The notes below the pieces were generated by a model, which searched no databases, had not been told where the DNA came from, and saw nothing but the letters and a program-made list of their open reading frames with translations. Made by a program: the position numbers and the translations under genes. From Streptomyces catenulae (GTDB lineage Bacteria > Actinomycetota > Actinomycetes > Streptomycetales > Streptomycetaceae), in contig NZ_JODY01000019.1 in the NCBI RefSeq assembly GCF_000718015.1, positions 38,165 through 102,164 of the forward strand: 64,000 nt of DNA, in the 5' to 3' direction. Below, piece by piece: positions 13,260-22,838 of this stretch (positions are counted from its first letter, which is position 1; every line of letters begins with the position of its first letter).

Positions 13260-13556
13260 ATGCCTGGCATCACGCGCGAGGAGGTCTCCCACCTCGCCCG
13301 GCTGGCGCGTCTGGAGCTGAAGGACGAAGAGCTCGAACACTTCGCCGGACAGCTCGACGACATCATCGGCGCGGTCGCCCGCGTCTCCGAGGTCGCCGAC
13401 CAAGACGTACCGCCGACCTCCCACCCGCTGCCCCTGACCAACGTCATGCGGGCGGACGAGGTCCGTCCGTCGCTCACTCCCGAGCAGGCGCTCTCCGGCG
13501 CCCCCGCCCAGGAGCAGCAGCGTTTCAAGGTGCCGCAGATCCTGGGGGAGGAGTGA
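13260..13556 (+). CDS. gatC: Aspartyl/glutamyl-tRNA amidotransferase subunit C
   Basis: The 98-residue GatC subunit of the GatCAB complex, which converts Glu-tRNA(Gln) and Asp-tRNA(Asn) to the amidated forms by transamidation in the cytoplasm. GatC wraps the GatA-GatB interface. The sequence starts with [18 protein letters not shown], the family signature, and ends in the RFKVPQIL segment that contacts GatA. ATG 13260 gives the usual family length and has AGAGGAA nine bases upstream; an earlier in-frame start at 13197 falls inside the structured leader. It is the first gene of gatC-gatA-small membrane protein-gatB, four bases before gatA. Confidence 0.97.
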   Translation: MPGITREEVSHLARLARLELKDEELEHFAGQLDDIIGAVARVSEVADQDVPPTSHPLPLTNVMRADEVRPSLTPEQALSGAPAQEQQRFKVPQILGEE

Positions 13557-13561
13557 CCGAC

Positions 13562-15055
13562 ATGGCAGACCTGATCAAGCTCACCGCCGCCGAGACCGCG
13601 GCGAAGATCGCGTCCGGCGAGGTCACCGCCGTCGAGGTGACCGAGGCACACCTGGCCCGTATCGAGGCCGTGGACGAGAAGGTGCACGCCTACCTCCACG
13701 TCGACCGCGAGGGCGCGCTGGCCCAGGCCCGCGCCGTCGACGAGAAGCGTGCCCGCGGCGAGAAGCTCGGCCCGTTGGCCGGTGTCCCGCTCGCCCTGAA
13801 GGACATCTTCACCACGCAGACGATGCCCACCACCGTCGGCTCGAAGATCCTCGAAGGCTGGATCCCGCCGTACGACGCGACGCTCACCAAGCGCCTCAAG
13901 GACGCCGACGTCGTCATCCTCGGCAAGACCAACATGGACGAGTTCGCCATGGGGTCCTCCACCGAGAACAGCGCCTACGGCCCGACCGGCAACCCCTGGG
14001 ACCTCACCAAGATCCCCGGCGGCTCCGGCGGCGGCTCCTCCGCCGCCCTCGCCTCCTTCCAGGCGCCGCTCGCCATCGGCACGGACACCGGCGGCTCCAT
14101 CCGCCAGCCCGCCGCCGTCACCGGCACCGTCGGCGTCAAGCCCACCTACGGCGCGGTCTCCCGCTACGGCATGGTGGCCTTCTCCTCCTCCCTCGACCAG
14201 GGCGGTCCCTGCGCCCGTACGGTCCTGGACGCGGCGCTGCTGCACGAGGCGATCGCCGGTCACGACGCGCTGGACTCCACCTCCATCGACGCGCCGGTCC
14301 CGCCGGTCGTCGAGGCGGCCCGCAACGGCAGCGTCCAGGGGATGCGCGTCGGTGTCGTCAAGCAGTTCCGCGGCGAGGGCTACCAGGCCGGTGTCGTGCA
14401 GCGCTTCGACGAGTCCGTCGAGCTGCTCAAGAGCCTGGGCGCCGAGATCGTCGAGCTGGACTGCCCCTCCTTCGACCTGGCGCTCTCCGCGTACTACCTG
14501 ATCGCGCCGTCCGAGTGCTCCTCGAACCTCGCCCGGTTCGACGCGATGCGCTACGGCCTGCGCGTCGGCGACGACGGCACCAAGTCCGCCGAGGAGGTCA
14601 CCGCCCTCACCCGTGAGGCCGGTTTCGGCGACGAGGTCAAGCGCCGCATCATCCTCGGCACCTACGCGCTCAGCTCCGGCTACTACGACGCCTACTACGG
14701 CTCGGCGCAGAAGGTCCGCACGCTGATCACCCAGGACTTCGCGAAGTCCTTCGAGCAGGTCGACGTCATCGTCTCCCCGACGACGCCCACCACCGCTTTC
14801 CCGATCGGTGAGCGCGCCGACGACCCGATGGCGATGTACCTCGCCGACCTGTGCACCATCCCGACGAACCTCGCCGGTAACGCCGCCATGTCGCTGCCCT
14901 GCGGCCTGGCTCCGGAGGACGGCCTGCCCGTCGGACTGCAGATCATCGCCCCCGCCATGAAGGACGACCGGCTGTACCAGGTCGGAGCCGCCGTCGAGGC
15001 CGCCTTCGTGGAAAAGTGGGGCCACCCGCTGCTCGAGGAGGCACCGTCACTGTGA
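13562..15055 (+). CDS. gatA: Aspartyl/glutamyl-tRNA amidotransferase subunit A
   Basis: The 497-residue amidase subunit that liberates ammonia from glutamine for transfer to GatB. The amidase signature block [12 protein letters not shown] near residue 156 carries the cis-Ser, with the catalytic Lys in [10 protein letters not shown] and the nucleophilic Ser in [10 protein letters not shown], giving the Ser-cisSer-Lys triad. GGGGGAGGAG just upstream of ATG 13562 overlaps the end of gatC. The stop codon overlaps the GTG start of the following small gene in a GTGA arrangement, indicating translational coupling. Confidence 0.97.
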   Translation: MADLIKLTAAETAAKIASGEVTAVEVTEAHLARIEAVDEKVHAYLHVDREGALAQARAVDEKRARGEKLGPLAGVPLALKDIFTTQTMPTTVGSKILEGWIPPYDATLTKRLKDADVVILGKTNMDEFAMGSSTENSAYGPTGNPWDLTKIPGGSGGGSSAALASFQAPLAIGTDTGGSIRQPAAVTGTVGVKPTYGAVSRYGMVAFSSSLDQGGPCARTVLDAALLHEAIAGHDALDSTSIDAPVPPVVEAARNGSVQGMRVGVVKQFRGEGYQAGVVQRFDESVELLKSLGAEIVELDCPSFDLALSAYYLIAPSECSSNLARFDAMRYGLRVGDDGTKSAEEVTALTREAGFGDEVKRRIILGTYALSSGYYDAYYGSAQKVRTLITQDFAKSFEQVDVIVSPTTPTTAFPIGERADDPMAMYLADLCTIPTNLAGNAAMSLPCGLAPEDGLPVGLQIIAPAMKDDRLYQVGAAVEAAFVEKWGHPLLEEAPSL

Positions 15056-15294
15056 GCAACATCGGCAAGAAGGCCAAGAACTTCAAGAAGTCGAAGTCCG
15101 GCGTGTACCTGTCGATCGGCACCACCGCGTTCGGTGCCTTCGGCGTGCTCAAGCAGGCCCGCGAGGCCCGCAGCGAGCACGACACGCTGCGGCTGATCGA
15201 CGCCGGCGTCTCCGCCGCGGCGATCGTCACCGGCCTGGCGATCCTCTACCGCGAACTGAAGCGCCTGGGCGACGACGACGTCCTGCTGGGCTGA
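15052..15294 (+). CDS. Small two-helix membrane protein inside gat operon
   Basis: An 80-residue protein between gatA and gatB, starting at GTG 15052 in a 4-base overlap with the gatA stop and ending 16 bases before gatB. It has a very basic N-terminus ([15 protein letters not shown]), a hydrophobic stretch at about residues 18-32 ([15 protein letters not shown]), a polar charged linker with RSEHD, and a second hydrophobic stretch at about 48-66 ([17 protein letters not shown]), then an acidic tail. This suggests a hairpin membrane protein or a membrane-associated one. Conserved position between gatA and gatB in Streptomyces is recalled (SCO5500). Role in amidotransferase function or membrane tethering is unknown. 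Confidence 0.85.
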   Translation: MSNIGKKAKNFKKSKSGVYLSIGTTAFGAFGVLKQAREARSEHDTLRLIDAGVSAAAIVTGLAILYRELKRLGDDDVLLG

Positions 15295-15310
15295 GAGGGA
15301 AAGTTTCACC

Positions 15311-16819
15311 GTGACAGTCACTGACCTGGTGTCGTACGAGGACGCCCTCGCGTCCTACGACCCCGTCATGGGCCTGGAGGTCCATGTCGAGCTCGGCACC
15401 AAGACCAAGATGTTCTGCGGCTGCGCCACCACGCTGGGTGCCGACGCCAACGCGCAGACCTGCCCCACCTGCCTGGGCCTGCCCGGCTCCCTCCCGGTCG
15501 TCAACGCGATCGGTGTCGAGTCGGCGATCAAGATCGGCCTGGCGCTGAACTGCTCCATCGCCGAGTGGTGCCGCTTCGCCCGGAAGAACTACTTCTATCC
15601 GGACATGCCGAAGAACTTCCAGACCTCCCAGTACGACGAGCCGATCGCCTTCGACGGTTACCTCGACGTACAGCTGGAGGACGGCGAGGTCTTCCGCGTG
15701 CAGATCGAGCGCGCCCACATGGAGGAGGACACCGGCAAGTCGACGCACGTCGGCGGCGCCACCGGCCGTATCCACGGCGCGTCCCACTCCCTGCTGGACT
15801 ACAACCGCGCCGGTATCCCCCTCATCGAGATCGTCACCAAGCCGATCGAGGGCGCCGGTGAGCGGGCCCCCGAGGTCGCCAAGGCGTACGTCGCCGAGCT
15901 GCGGGAGCTGATCAAGGCCCTGGGCGTCTCCGAGGCGCGCATGGAGATGGGCCAGATGCGCTGCGACGTCAACCTCTCGCTGCGCCCCAACGGCACCGAG
16001 ACCTTCGGTACCCGCTCGGAGACGAAGAACGTCAACTCGCTGCGCTCCGTGGAGCGGGCGGCGCGCTTCGAGATCCAGCGGCACGCGGCGGTCCTCTCCT
16101 CGGGCGGCACCATCGTCCAGGAGACCCGGCACTTCCACGAGGAGGACGGCTCCACCACGGCCGGTCGCATCAAGGACAACGCCGAGGACTACCGCTACTT
16201 CCCCGAGCCGGACCTGGTGCCGGTGGCCCCCGCGCGCGCGTGGGTCGAGGAGCTGCGGGCGGCCCTGCCGGAGCTGCCGCGGGTGCGCCGTAACCGACTG
16301 CGCGAGGAGTGGGGCGTCACCGCCCACGACATGCAGTCGATCCTCAACGCCGGTGCGGTCGACCTGATCGTCGCCACCATCGACGCGGGTGCCGGTTCCG
16401 CCGCCGCCCGTAAGTGGTGGATGGGCGAGCTGGCCCGCCGCGCCAACGAGGACGGCGTCGAGCTGTCCGCGCTGGCGATCACCCCGGCGCAGGTCGCCCG
16501 GGTCGCCGCGCTGGTCGACGAGGGTTCCCTCAACGACAAGCTGGCCCGGCAGACCATCGAGGGTGTGCTCGCCGGTGAGGGCGACCCGGACACCGTCGTC
16601 GAGAAGCGCGGCCTGAAGGTCGTCTCGGACGAGGGCGCGCTCGGCGCCGCCGTCGACGAGGCCATCGCGGGCAACGCCGCCATCGCCGACAAGATCCGCG
16701 GCGGCAAGGTCGCCGCGGCGGGCGCTCTGGTCGGCGCGGTCATGAAGGCCACCCGCGGCCAGGCCGACGCGGCCCGCGTCCGCGAGTTGATCCTCGAGAA
16801 GCTGGGCGTCGAGGGCTGA
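15311..16819 (+). CDS. gatB: Aspartyl/glutamyl-tRNA amidotransferase subunit B
   Basis: The 502-residue GatB subunit that phosphorylates the misacylated tRNA's side chain with ATP and transfers ammonia to it. The cradle domain begins with [13 protein letters not shown], the family hallmark, followed by the zinc-site cysteines FCGC and CPTC, and [18 protein letters not shown], which forms the ATP-proximal loop. The C-terminal part has the tRNA-binding YqeY-like tail domain. GTG 15311 follows a GAGGGAAAG ribosome binding site. A strong hairpin at 16840-16880 ends the operon. Confidence 0.97.
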   Translation: MTVTDLVSYEDALASYDPVMGLEVHVELGTKTKMFCGCATTLGADANAQTCPTCLGLPGSLPVVNAIGVESAIKIGLALNCSIAEWCRFARKNYFYPDMPKNFQTSQYDEPIAFDGYLDVQLEDGEVFRVQIERAHMEEDTGKSTHVGGATGRIHGASHSLLDYNRAGIPLIEIVTKPIEGAGERAPEVAKAYVAELRELIKALGVSEARMEMGQMRCDVNLSLRPNGTETFGTRSETKNVNSLRSVERAARFEIQRHAAVLSSGGTIVQETRHFHEEDGSTTAGRIKDNAEDYRYFPEPDLVPVAPARAWVEELRAALPELPRVRRNRLREEWGVTAHDMQSILNAGAVDLIVATIDAGAGSAAARKWWMGELARRANEDGVELSALAITPAQVARVAALVDEGSLNDKLARQTIEGVLAGEGDPDTVVEKRGLKVVSDEGALGAAVDEAIAGNAAIADKIRGGKVAAAGALVGAVMKATRGQADAARVRELILEKLGVEG

Positions 16820-16839
16820 CACCACCCGGCACGCACAGC

Positions 16840-16880
16840 GGCGGCCGTCCCCCCCCGGAACTTCCGGGGAGGCGGCCGCC
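16840..16880 (+). terminator. gatCAB operon terminator
   Basis: GCGGCCG (16841-16847) pairs with CGGCCGC (16873-16879) and an inner C-rich/G-rich stretch closes on CCGGAA/TTCCGG, with one mismatch, 20 bases after gatB. Confidence 0.7.
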
Positions 16881-16998
16881 GTTCGCGTACCGTCCGCGTG
16901 CGAATCGCCCGTCCGATCAAGGAATGCCGGGCGGCCAGGGGACGCTGTAGAGCGCACGGAACGGGACGCGGACGTCCCCTGACCCTTCTGGAGGAACG

Positions 16999-17907
16999 GT
17001 GTCCCAGCACGCTCTCGCCCCGCGGATCGGCCGGGTCGGTGTCTGGCACGGCGGCCTCGGCCGACTCCCGGCGGCGGTCGCCCGCCGGGCCGCCGCCGAG
17101 ATCGAACGCCTCGGCTACGGCGCCCTGTGGGTGGGGGAGGGGCCCACCACGAAGGAGGCGTTCACCCACGCCGGGCTGCTGCTCGCCGCCACCGGACGGC
17201 TCACCGTCGCCACCGGCATCGCCAACATCTGGGCCCGTGACGCCGCCGCTGCCCAGGCCGCCACCCGCACCCTCGCCGAGGCGTACGACGGCCGTTTTCT
17301 GCTCGGGCTCGGCGCCAGCCACGCCCCGCTCGTCGGCGCGCGCGGCCACACCTACGCCAAGCCGCTGGCCGCGATGCGCGGTTACCTCGACGCGATGGAC
17401 GGCGCGGCGTACGAGGGCCCGGCGCCCGCGGCGGAGCCCGGCCGGGTGCTGGCGGCGCTCGGCCCGAAGATGCTGGAGCTGGCCCGGGACCGGGCGTCCG
17501 GCGCCCACCCGTACTTCGTGCCGGTGGCGCACACCGCCCGCGCCCGTGAGGTCCTCGGCGACGGTCCGCTGCTCGCGCCCGAGCAGGCGGTGCTGCTGGA
17601 GAGCGACCCGGCGACGGCCCGCGCGCTCGCCCGCGAGCACCATGTGAGCCGCTATCTGACGCTGTCGAACTATGTGGGCAATCTGCGCCGGTTCGGCTTC
17701 GACGACGAGGACTTCGCGGGCGGCGGCAGCGACCGGCTGGTCGATGCGCTGGTGGCCTGGGGCGATGTGGACGCGATCCGGCGCCGGGTGCGTGACCACC
17801 TCGACGCGGGCGCCGACCATGTCGCCGTCCAGCCGCTGACGGCGGAGGCGACGGACGCCGGGCTCGGTCAGCTCACGGAGCTGGCACCGGCGCTGCTCGC
17901 GGACTGA
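16999..17907 (+). CDS. LLM class F420-dependent oxidoreductase
   Basis: A 302-residue luciferase-like monooxygenase fold protein of the actinobacterial F420-dependent group (TIGR03620-type). The barrel shows early GRVGVWHG, the cofactor-contact segment ALWVGEG near residue 47, TGIANIWARD, the LGLGASH loop, and the C-terminal DHVAVQPL strand, all typical of this group, which reduces or oxidises substrates with cofactor F420 in the cytoplasm. GTG 16999 follows a strong GGAGGA. It stands alone after the gat operon terminator and is followed by its own terminator. Substrate cannot be predicted. Confidence 0.88.
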   Translation: MSQHALAPRIGRVGVWHGGLGRLPAAVARRAAAEIERLGYGALWVGEGPTTKEAFTHAGLLLAATGRLTVATGIANIWARDAAAAQAATRTLAEAYDGRFLLGLGASHAPLVGARGHTYAKPLAAMRGYLDAMDGAAYEGPAPAAEPGRVLAALGPKMLELARDRASGAHPYFVPVAHTARAREVLGDGPLLAPEQAVLLESDPATARALAREHHVSRYLTLSNYVGNLRRFGFDDEDFAGGGSDRLVDALVAWGDVDAIRRRVRDHLDAGADHVAVQPLTAEATDAGLGQLTELAPALLAD

Positions 17908-17944
17908 GCCGCCCCGGGCACGTAAGCCGTCCGGTCCGCCCCGG

Positions 17945-17976
17945 GCCCCGTCGGGCCGTCCGGTCCCCGACGGGGC
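17945..17976 (+). terminator. Terminator after F420 oxidoreductase
   Basis: GCCCCGTCGG (17945-17954) and CCGACGGGGC (17967-17976) form a perfect 10-bp stem. Confidence 0.65.
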
Positions 17977-18113
17977 ACGGCACCATTTTCGGTCACGTGT
18001 TCCCAAAGTTGTCACCTCGATACCTGTCGCCGGTCACACCACGCCACTAGCGTCCCGGTCGCACCCTCGACGGTCTGGCCGAAGGCCGTCGGCTGTCGAC
18101 TGGGAGGTCGGGC

Positions 18114-20228
18114 GTGGCACCGGAGGTATCTCGTAGGCGGGTCCTGGGCGTGGGCGCCGCGGCGGCGGGCGTGGCGGCCGTGGGGTCGCTGCTCCCGCCG
18201 TCGCTGCAGCAGGCGCTGGCCGCCGATGCGGCGCGGCCCGGGCGGCGCGGCGGGGAGCTGGGCGACATCCGGCACGTCGTCGTGCTGATGCAGGAGAACC
18301 GGTCGTTCGACCACTACTTCGGCACCCTGCGCGGCGTCCGCGGCTACGCCGACCGCAACGCCGTCGAACTCCCCGGCGGCCGCTCCGTCTTCGAGCAGCC
18401 GGGGCCGCTCGGCGTCGGCACCGTGCTGCCCTTCCCGGTGCGCGAGGCGGCCGCAGCCCAGCACAAGGACCTGCAGTACATCGGCGCGCTGAACCACGAG
18501 TGGGACGGCGGCGCCAAGGCGTGGAACGACGGCTGGATGAACAACTGGGTCACCGCCAAGACCGCCGCCACCATGGCCCATTACGACCGCCGCGACGTGC
18601 CGCTCCACCACGAGCTGGCCGACACCTTCACCGTCTGCGACGCGTACCACTCCGCCATCCACTCCTCCACCAGCCCCAACCGCAACCACCTGGTCAGCGG
18701 CTGGACGGGCTTCGAGCCGGGCAGCGGCAGGCGCGCCGTCGGCAACGACGCCTACGACGAGGACAACCACCCCGGCTACACCTGGACGACGTACCCGGAG
18801 CGGCTGGAGAAGGCCGGTCACAGCTGGCGCGTCTACCAGGAGTGGGACAACTTCACCGACAACAACCTGGAGTTCTACGCGAGCTTCAAGGCGGTCGCGA
18901 AGAAGGCGCTGGCGAAGGTGGACGGCGCGCAGAACATGACCGCCTTCTACGGGAAGGTGGCCGCCGCCGACGGCGCCGGGCGCAAGAAGCTGCTGGCGCA
19001 GCTGGAGGAGGGCGTCCAGGCGCTCGGCGCGGGCGACCGCAGCCTCTTCGAGCGGGCGCTGCGCCGCGGGGAGCCGGACTCCACCGCCACCGCGTTCGCC
19101 GCCGACGTGGCGAGCGGGAAGCTGCCCGAGGTGTCGTACCTCGTCCCGTCCGCCGCCGACTCCGAGCACCCCGGCTCCTCCTCGCCGGTCGCCAGCGCCA
19201 CCATCGTCTACAAGGTCCTCGACGCCCTCGGCCGCAACCCGGACGTCTGGCGGCACACCGCGCTCTTCCTGACGTACGACGAGAACGACGGGTTCTTCGA
19301 CCACGTACCGCCGCCGGTGCCGCCGCCCGGGACCGACGGGGAGTTCTGGGACGGCAGGCCGACGGGTCTGGGCATGCGGGTGCCGATGCTGGTCATCTCG
19401 CCGTGGACGGTGGGCGGTTACGCCTGCTCGCAGGTGTTCGACCACACCTCGATCACCCGGTTCCTGGAGAAGTGGACGGGGGTGCGGGAGCCCAACATCA
19501 GCGCCTGGCGGCGGACCGTCTGCGGCGATCTGACCGGCGCGTTCGACTTCCGCCGTGGCCGGAAACAGCCGTCGGTCGCGCGGCCCGGCGCGATCCCGCC
19601 GTTCAGCGGCCGCTGGGCGCCGCAGCCGCCCGCCCGGCAGGCCCTCCCGGAGCAGGAGCCCGGCGTCCGCCCGGCCCGCCCGCTGCCCTACCGGCCGGAC
19701 GCCGACGGCGCGCTGGACGCGGGCGCCGGACTCTTCCGGCTGGCCGTCCGCAACGACGGCGCGGCCTCCGCCCACCTGGCGCTGTACCCGTACGCGAAGG
19801 AGTACGGCACGCCCCAGCACCGTGACGTGGCCGGGAAGGACACCTGGGACGTGCCGGTCAAGGACGGTGCGTACCGCTTCACGCTCACCGGGCCGAACGG
19901 CTTCCGCCGGGAGTTCGCCGGGAGCGCCGAGGGCGCCGCCGCCGCGGTGGCGGTCCGCACCCGCCTCGACGCGGACCGCCGCGAACTCCATCTGACCGTC
20001 GTCAACGGTGGCTCCGCCGACCTCACCCTCACCCTGGCCCCGCTCGCCTACGCCGACGCCGCCCCGCGCACGCTGACGGTCCGGGCGGGCGCCACCCGCA
20101 CCGTCGCCCATCCGGCGGCCGCCGCCCACGGCTGGTACGACCTGGCCCTGACGGCGGCGGAGGACGCCTCGTTCCGTCGGCGGCTGATGGGGCACATCGA
20201 GAACGGGGAGGAGTCGGTGACCGGGTGA
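18114..20228 (+). CDS. Phosphocholine-specific phospholipase C, Tat-exported
   Basis: A 704-residue extracellular phosphoesterase of the PlcC/acid phosphatase family that cleaves phospholipids to diacylglycerol and a phosphorylated head group. The N-terminus has a twin-arginine motif (SRRRVLG) and a hydrophobic Ala-rich segment ending near AADAARP, so it is exported folded by Tat. The catalytic domain begins with VVVLMQENRSFDHYFG, the family signature with metal ligands Glu-Asn, and has TYDENDGFFDHV for the second metal cluster; two C-terminal beta domains (from about residue 500) match the DUF756 repeats of bacterial PlcC. GGGAGG precedes GTG 18114 and TAGCGT near 18048-18053 is a likely -10. 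Phosphate scavenging is the probable role. Confidence 0.92.
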   Translation: MAPEVSRRRVLGVGAAAAGVAAVGSLLPPSLQQALAADAARPGRRGGELGDIRHVVVLMQENRSFDHYFGTLRGVRGYADRNAVELPGGRSVFEQPGPLGVGTVLPFPVREAAAAQHKDLQYIGALNHEWDGGAKAWNDGWMNNWVTAKTAATMAHYDRRDVPLHHELADTFTVCDAYHSAIHSSTSPNRNHLVSGWTGFEPGSGRRAVGNDAYDEDNHPGYTWTTYPERLEKAGHSWRVYQEWDNFTDNNLEFYASFKAVAKKALAKVDGAQNMTAFYGKVAAADGAGRKKLLAQLEEGVQALGAGDRSLFERALRRGEPDSTATAFAADVASGKLPEVSYLVPSAADSEHPGSSSPVASATIVYKVLDALGRNPDVWRHTALFLTYDENDGFFDHVPPPVPPPGTDGEFWDGRPTGLGMRVPMLVISPWTVGGYACSQVFDHTSITRFLEKWTGVREPNISAWRRTVCGDLTGAFDFRRGRKQPSVARPGAIPPFSGRWAPQPPARQALPEQEPGVRPARPLPYRPDADGALDAGAGLFRLAVRNDGAASAHLALYPYAKEYGTPQHRDVAGKDTWDVPVKDGAYRFTLTGPNGFRREFAGSAEGAAAAVAVRTRLDADRRELHLTVVNGGSADLTLTLAPLAYADAAPRTLTVRAGATRTVAHPAAAAHGWYDLALTAAEDASFRRRLMGHIENGEESVTG

Positions 20229-20347
20229 CGCCGTGTCGGGGGCGTGCGCCGCGTCGGCCGGGCGGGCGCGCGCCCCGTGCGGCGGCGTGGTGCGCCCCCC
20301 CCGTGCGTCCCGCGGCCGGGCCCCGCCGCGCCCCGCGCTGTCCCCGC

Positions 20348-20380
20348 GTTCATCCGGCTCTCATCCCGCTCTCAGACGCG
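20348..20380 (+). promoter_or_regulatory. Candidate PHO box (PhoP operator)
   Basis: Three 11-bp direct repeat units start at 20348 (GTTCATCCGGC), 20359 (TCTCATCCCGC) and 20370 (TCTCAGACGCG). The first matches 6 of 7 positions of the Streptomyces PHO core GTTCACC and the units fall off in order. The -10 TACGGT follows at 20386-20391, placing the box over the -35 region, the usual place for PhoP activation. Confidence 0.5.
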
Positions 20381-20398
20381 GCCCCTACGGTCGCGCCC

Positions 20399-21073
20399 AT
20401 GGGAACGACCAGGACGACGACCGATGAGCGCGACGCGACGCGAACCGACGACCCGTCCGTGACGGGGGACACCGCCACGGAGACCCCGCGGACGGAGGGG
20501 AAGGACGCCGGGAAACCGGCCGGAGACCGTGAGGACGCGGCGACCGCCACCGACGAGCAGGACGGTGCGGACCGGGCCGAGGGCACCGGCGCGGACGCCG
20601 TGGACACCGAGCGCACCGAGGACGCCGAGGACGCCGCCGAGCAGGACGGCGCGGCGGACGGCGCGGCCCCCGCCCCGACCGGGGTGAAGCGGGGCGCGGG
20701 CGCCGTCGTCGCCGCGGGGCTCGGCCTCGCCTCCGTGACCGGCACCTGGCTCGGCACGCTGCTCGCCGAGCGGCAGACCCTGCTGGGGCAGATCAAGCTC
20801 CAGTCCGGCAAGGCCACCGACCAGATCGCCACCGTCTACGGGGCGCCCTGGCACACCACCGCACTGATCAACGGCGTCTTCGCGCTGCTCGCCGTGGCGG
20901 TCGGCGCCGCGGTGCTCTTCAACCGGCCGCGCGCCACCTGGACCCGCGCCGTCGCCTGGGGCGGTCTGGCGCTCGGCGTCCTCGGGCTGCTGATCTCCGC
21001 GGGCATGTACTTCGACCTGCTGGCGAGCCTGCCCACCATCCCCAAGGCCCCGACCCAGCCCCCGGCGGGCTGA
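20399..21073 (+). CDS. Integral membrane protein with acidic cytoplasmic tail
   Basis: A 224-residue protein. Residues 1-98 are a Thr/Asp/Glu/Ala-rich, probably disordered acidic region; residues 100-224 contain three or four hydrophobic segments (near 103-118, 155-170, 178-195 and possibly 196-208), with a loop AERQTLLGQIKLQSGKATDQIATVYG between the first two. No enzyme motif is seen and I do not recognise a named family. The start at ATG 20399 is 7 nt after TACGGT, so the mRNA is probably leaderless, and it lies behind a PHO-box-like triple repeat, suggesting phosphate-starvation control. Earlier in-frame starts lie upstream of the promoter. Confidence 0.75.
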   Translation: MGTTRTTTDERDATRTDDPSVTGDTATETPRTEGKDAGKPAGDREDAATATDEQDGADRAEGTGADAVDTERTEDAEDAAEQDGAADGAAPAPTGVKRGAGAVVAAGLGLASVTGTWLGTLLAERQTLLGQIKLQSGKATDQIATVYGAPWHTTALINGVFALLAVAVGAAVLFNRPRATWTRAVAWGGLALGVLGLLISAGMYFDLLASLPTIPKAPTQPPAG

Positions 21074-21096
21074 CGGCTCCCCGCTGCCCGCACCAC

Positions 21097-21129
21097 CACG
21101 AAGGCCCACCGAACCGGTGGGCCTTCGTG
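21097..21129. terminator. Bidirectional terminator
   Basis: CACGAAGGCCCACC (21097-21110) pairs perfectly with GGTGGGCCTTCGTG (21116-21129) over a five-base loop. It separates the membrane-protein gene (plus strand) from the convergent sugar dehydrogenase gene and can serve both. Confidence 0.8.
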
Positions 21130-21147
21130 CGTGCCGGGGGAGGGGCG

Positions 21148-22305
21148 TCAGCTGATCGCCACCCGCAGGATCCGGTCGTCGCCCTTCCGCGGGTGCCCGC
21201 GGCCGTCCGTGTTGCTGGTCACCAGCCACAGCGCCCCGTGGTCGGCCGGCAGGACGGTCCGCAGCCGCCCGTAGCGCTTGGTGAAGAACGCCTGCGGGGC
21301 CGCCTCCGGCTTCGCCCCGTTCAGCGGGATGCGCCAGAGCCGCTCACCGCGGAGCGCGGCCATCCACAGGGACCCCTTGGCGTACGCCAGCCCGCTGGGC
21401 GAGGCGTCGGCGGGCTTCCACTGGAGCACCGGGTTGACGTAGCGGCCGTCGGTCGGGCCCTTGCCCTCGCGGGCGGGCCAGCCGTAGTTGCGGCCCGGTT
21501 CGACGAGATTCAGCTCGTCCCAGGTGTCCTCGCCGAACTCCGAGGCCCACAAGCGCCTTCCGCTGTCCCAGGCGAGGCCCTCCACGTTGCGGTGGCCGTA
21601 GGAGTACACCACCGAACGGGGGTCGGGGTTGCCGCGCGCGGGCGCGCCGTCCGGGGTCATCCGCAGGATCTTGCCCGCCTTGGACTTCTTGTCCTGCGAG
21701 AGATCCTTGTGGCCGGTCTCGCCGGTCGACGCGTAGAGCATCCGGTCCGGCCCGAACGCCAGCCGCCCGCCGTTGTGGATACGGCCCTTGGGGATGCCCC
21801 GCAGCACCGTGCTCGGCACCCCCAACTGGTCACCGGTGTGCCGGGTGTCGTCGTAGGTCATCCGGGCGATGCGGTTGTCGGAGGCGGTGGTGAAGTACGC
21901 GTAGACGAGGTGGTCGCCGCGGAACGACGGGGAGACGGCGAGCCCCAGCAGACCGCCCTCACCGCCCGGGGCGACACCGGGCACCGACCCCACCTCGGTC
22001 CGGTGCCCGTCGCGGGCCGAGACGCGGGTGAGGGTGCCCTTGTCGCGGGAGCCGACGAGCAGATCGCCGCCGGGCAGCGCGGCGACGCCCCAGGGGGAGT
22101 TGAAGCCGGTGGCCAGGGTGCGGGTCACCTCGGCCGACCCCTTGGCGGGCGGCGGGGAGGCGCCCTGCCCCGGCCCGGTGGCCGCGGCGGCGGACCGTTC
22201 CGGGGACGGCGCACCCGGGACCGGCCGGGCCCCCTCGGCGGCGCAGCCCGCCACGAGGAGCAGCACGGCGGCGGCCGTCACGGCGGTCGGGAGGCGGTGT
22301 GGCAC
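21148..22305 (-). CDS. PQQ-dependent sugar dehydrogenase-like lipoprotein
   Basis: A 385-residue exported six-bladed beta-propeller of the soluble aldose dehydrogenase (YliI/GdhB) family, which oxidises aldoses with pyrroloquinoline quinone. The N-terminus has a lipobox VAGC at about residues 18-21, so the protein is anchored to the outer face of the membrane. The family blocks NSPWGVAALPGG, the catalytic-base segment IHNGGRLAFGPD, RNVEGLAWD and EFGEDTWDELNLVEPGRNYGWP are all present. The much longer open frame in the same phase is spurious; GTG ending at 22305 is chosen because GAGAGGA lies nine bases before it and the signal peptide begins there. PQQ synthesis genes are not in the window, so the cofactor may be scavenged or different. 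Confidence 0.9.
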   Translation of the reverse strand: MPHRLPTAVTAAAVLLLVAGCAAEGARPVPGAPSPERSAAAATGPGQGASPPPAKGSAEVTRTLATGFNSPWGVAALPGGDLLVGSRDKGTLTRVSARDGHRTEVGSVPGVAPGGEGGLLGLAVSPSFRGDHLVYAYFTTASDNRIARMTYDDTRHTGDQLGVPSTVLRGIPKGRIHNGGRLAFGPDRMLYASTGETGHKDLSQDKKSKAGKILRMTPDGAPARGNPDPRSVVYSYGHRNVEGLAWDSGRRLWASEFGEDTWDELNLVEPGRNYGWPAREGKGPTDGRYVNPVLQWKPADASPSGLAYAKGSLWMAALRGERLWRIPLNGAKPEAAPQAFFTKRYGRLRTVLPADHGALWLVTSNTDGRGHPRKGDDRILRVAIS

Positions 22306-22838
22306 GGCGGAATCCTCTCGTCGGGGAGCGGTGCACGGGCGGCCCCGGCCCGTACCGGGGCGGCGCGCACGCCGGGCCCGCGCGCCGTCCGGCCACCGCA
22401 CGCGCCGGGCCGCACACGCGGGTCCGGAAAGGCGCGCGGGCCGGGAATGCCGGAGGCGGACCGCGACCGGACGCCGACGGGCCACCGGACCGGCGGAACC
22501 GCCCGGAGGGCTGCGCGAACACCCGGAACACCCGGCCGCCCGGCCCCGCCCAGGACACCACACCCGCACCGCACCACGCGGCGGCCCACACCGCGATTCC
22601 CCCGTACCGCCGCACGGACGCCCACCACGGCGGCGGTACGGGGCGCCGCACGGGGCGGGCGGGGACGGACGGAGCGCCGCCCGGGGCGGACGGGACGACG
22701 TCCGGGCCCGCCGTGCGGCGGTACCGCGTCGGGCGCCGCCGTGCGGTGACGCGGCGTCAGGCCCGTACCGGTGGACGGGGCGACGCCGCGGCCCGCCCCG
22801 GGCGTCGCCCGGCCGCCGTCGACCGGCCCGCTCCCGGG
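22306..22838. other. Very GC-rich intergenic region
   Basis: About 530 bases between the start of the sugar dehydrogenase gene and the end of the aldo/keto reductase gene, both on the minus strand. Open frames exist in every phase because stop codons are rare at this composition, but none shows a ribosome binding site, GC3 periodicity that I can defend, or a known domain. No promoter, repeat or hairpin stood out. Confidence 0.4.

Noticed and set aside
17992..18016. GTCACG, TTCCCA and GTCACC near the phospholipase C promoter as a PHO box
   Set aside because: Spacing is 8 and 11 bp rather than a regular 11 bp and only one core is close to consensus; too weak to call.
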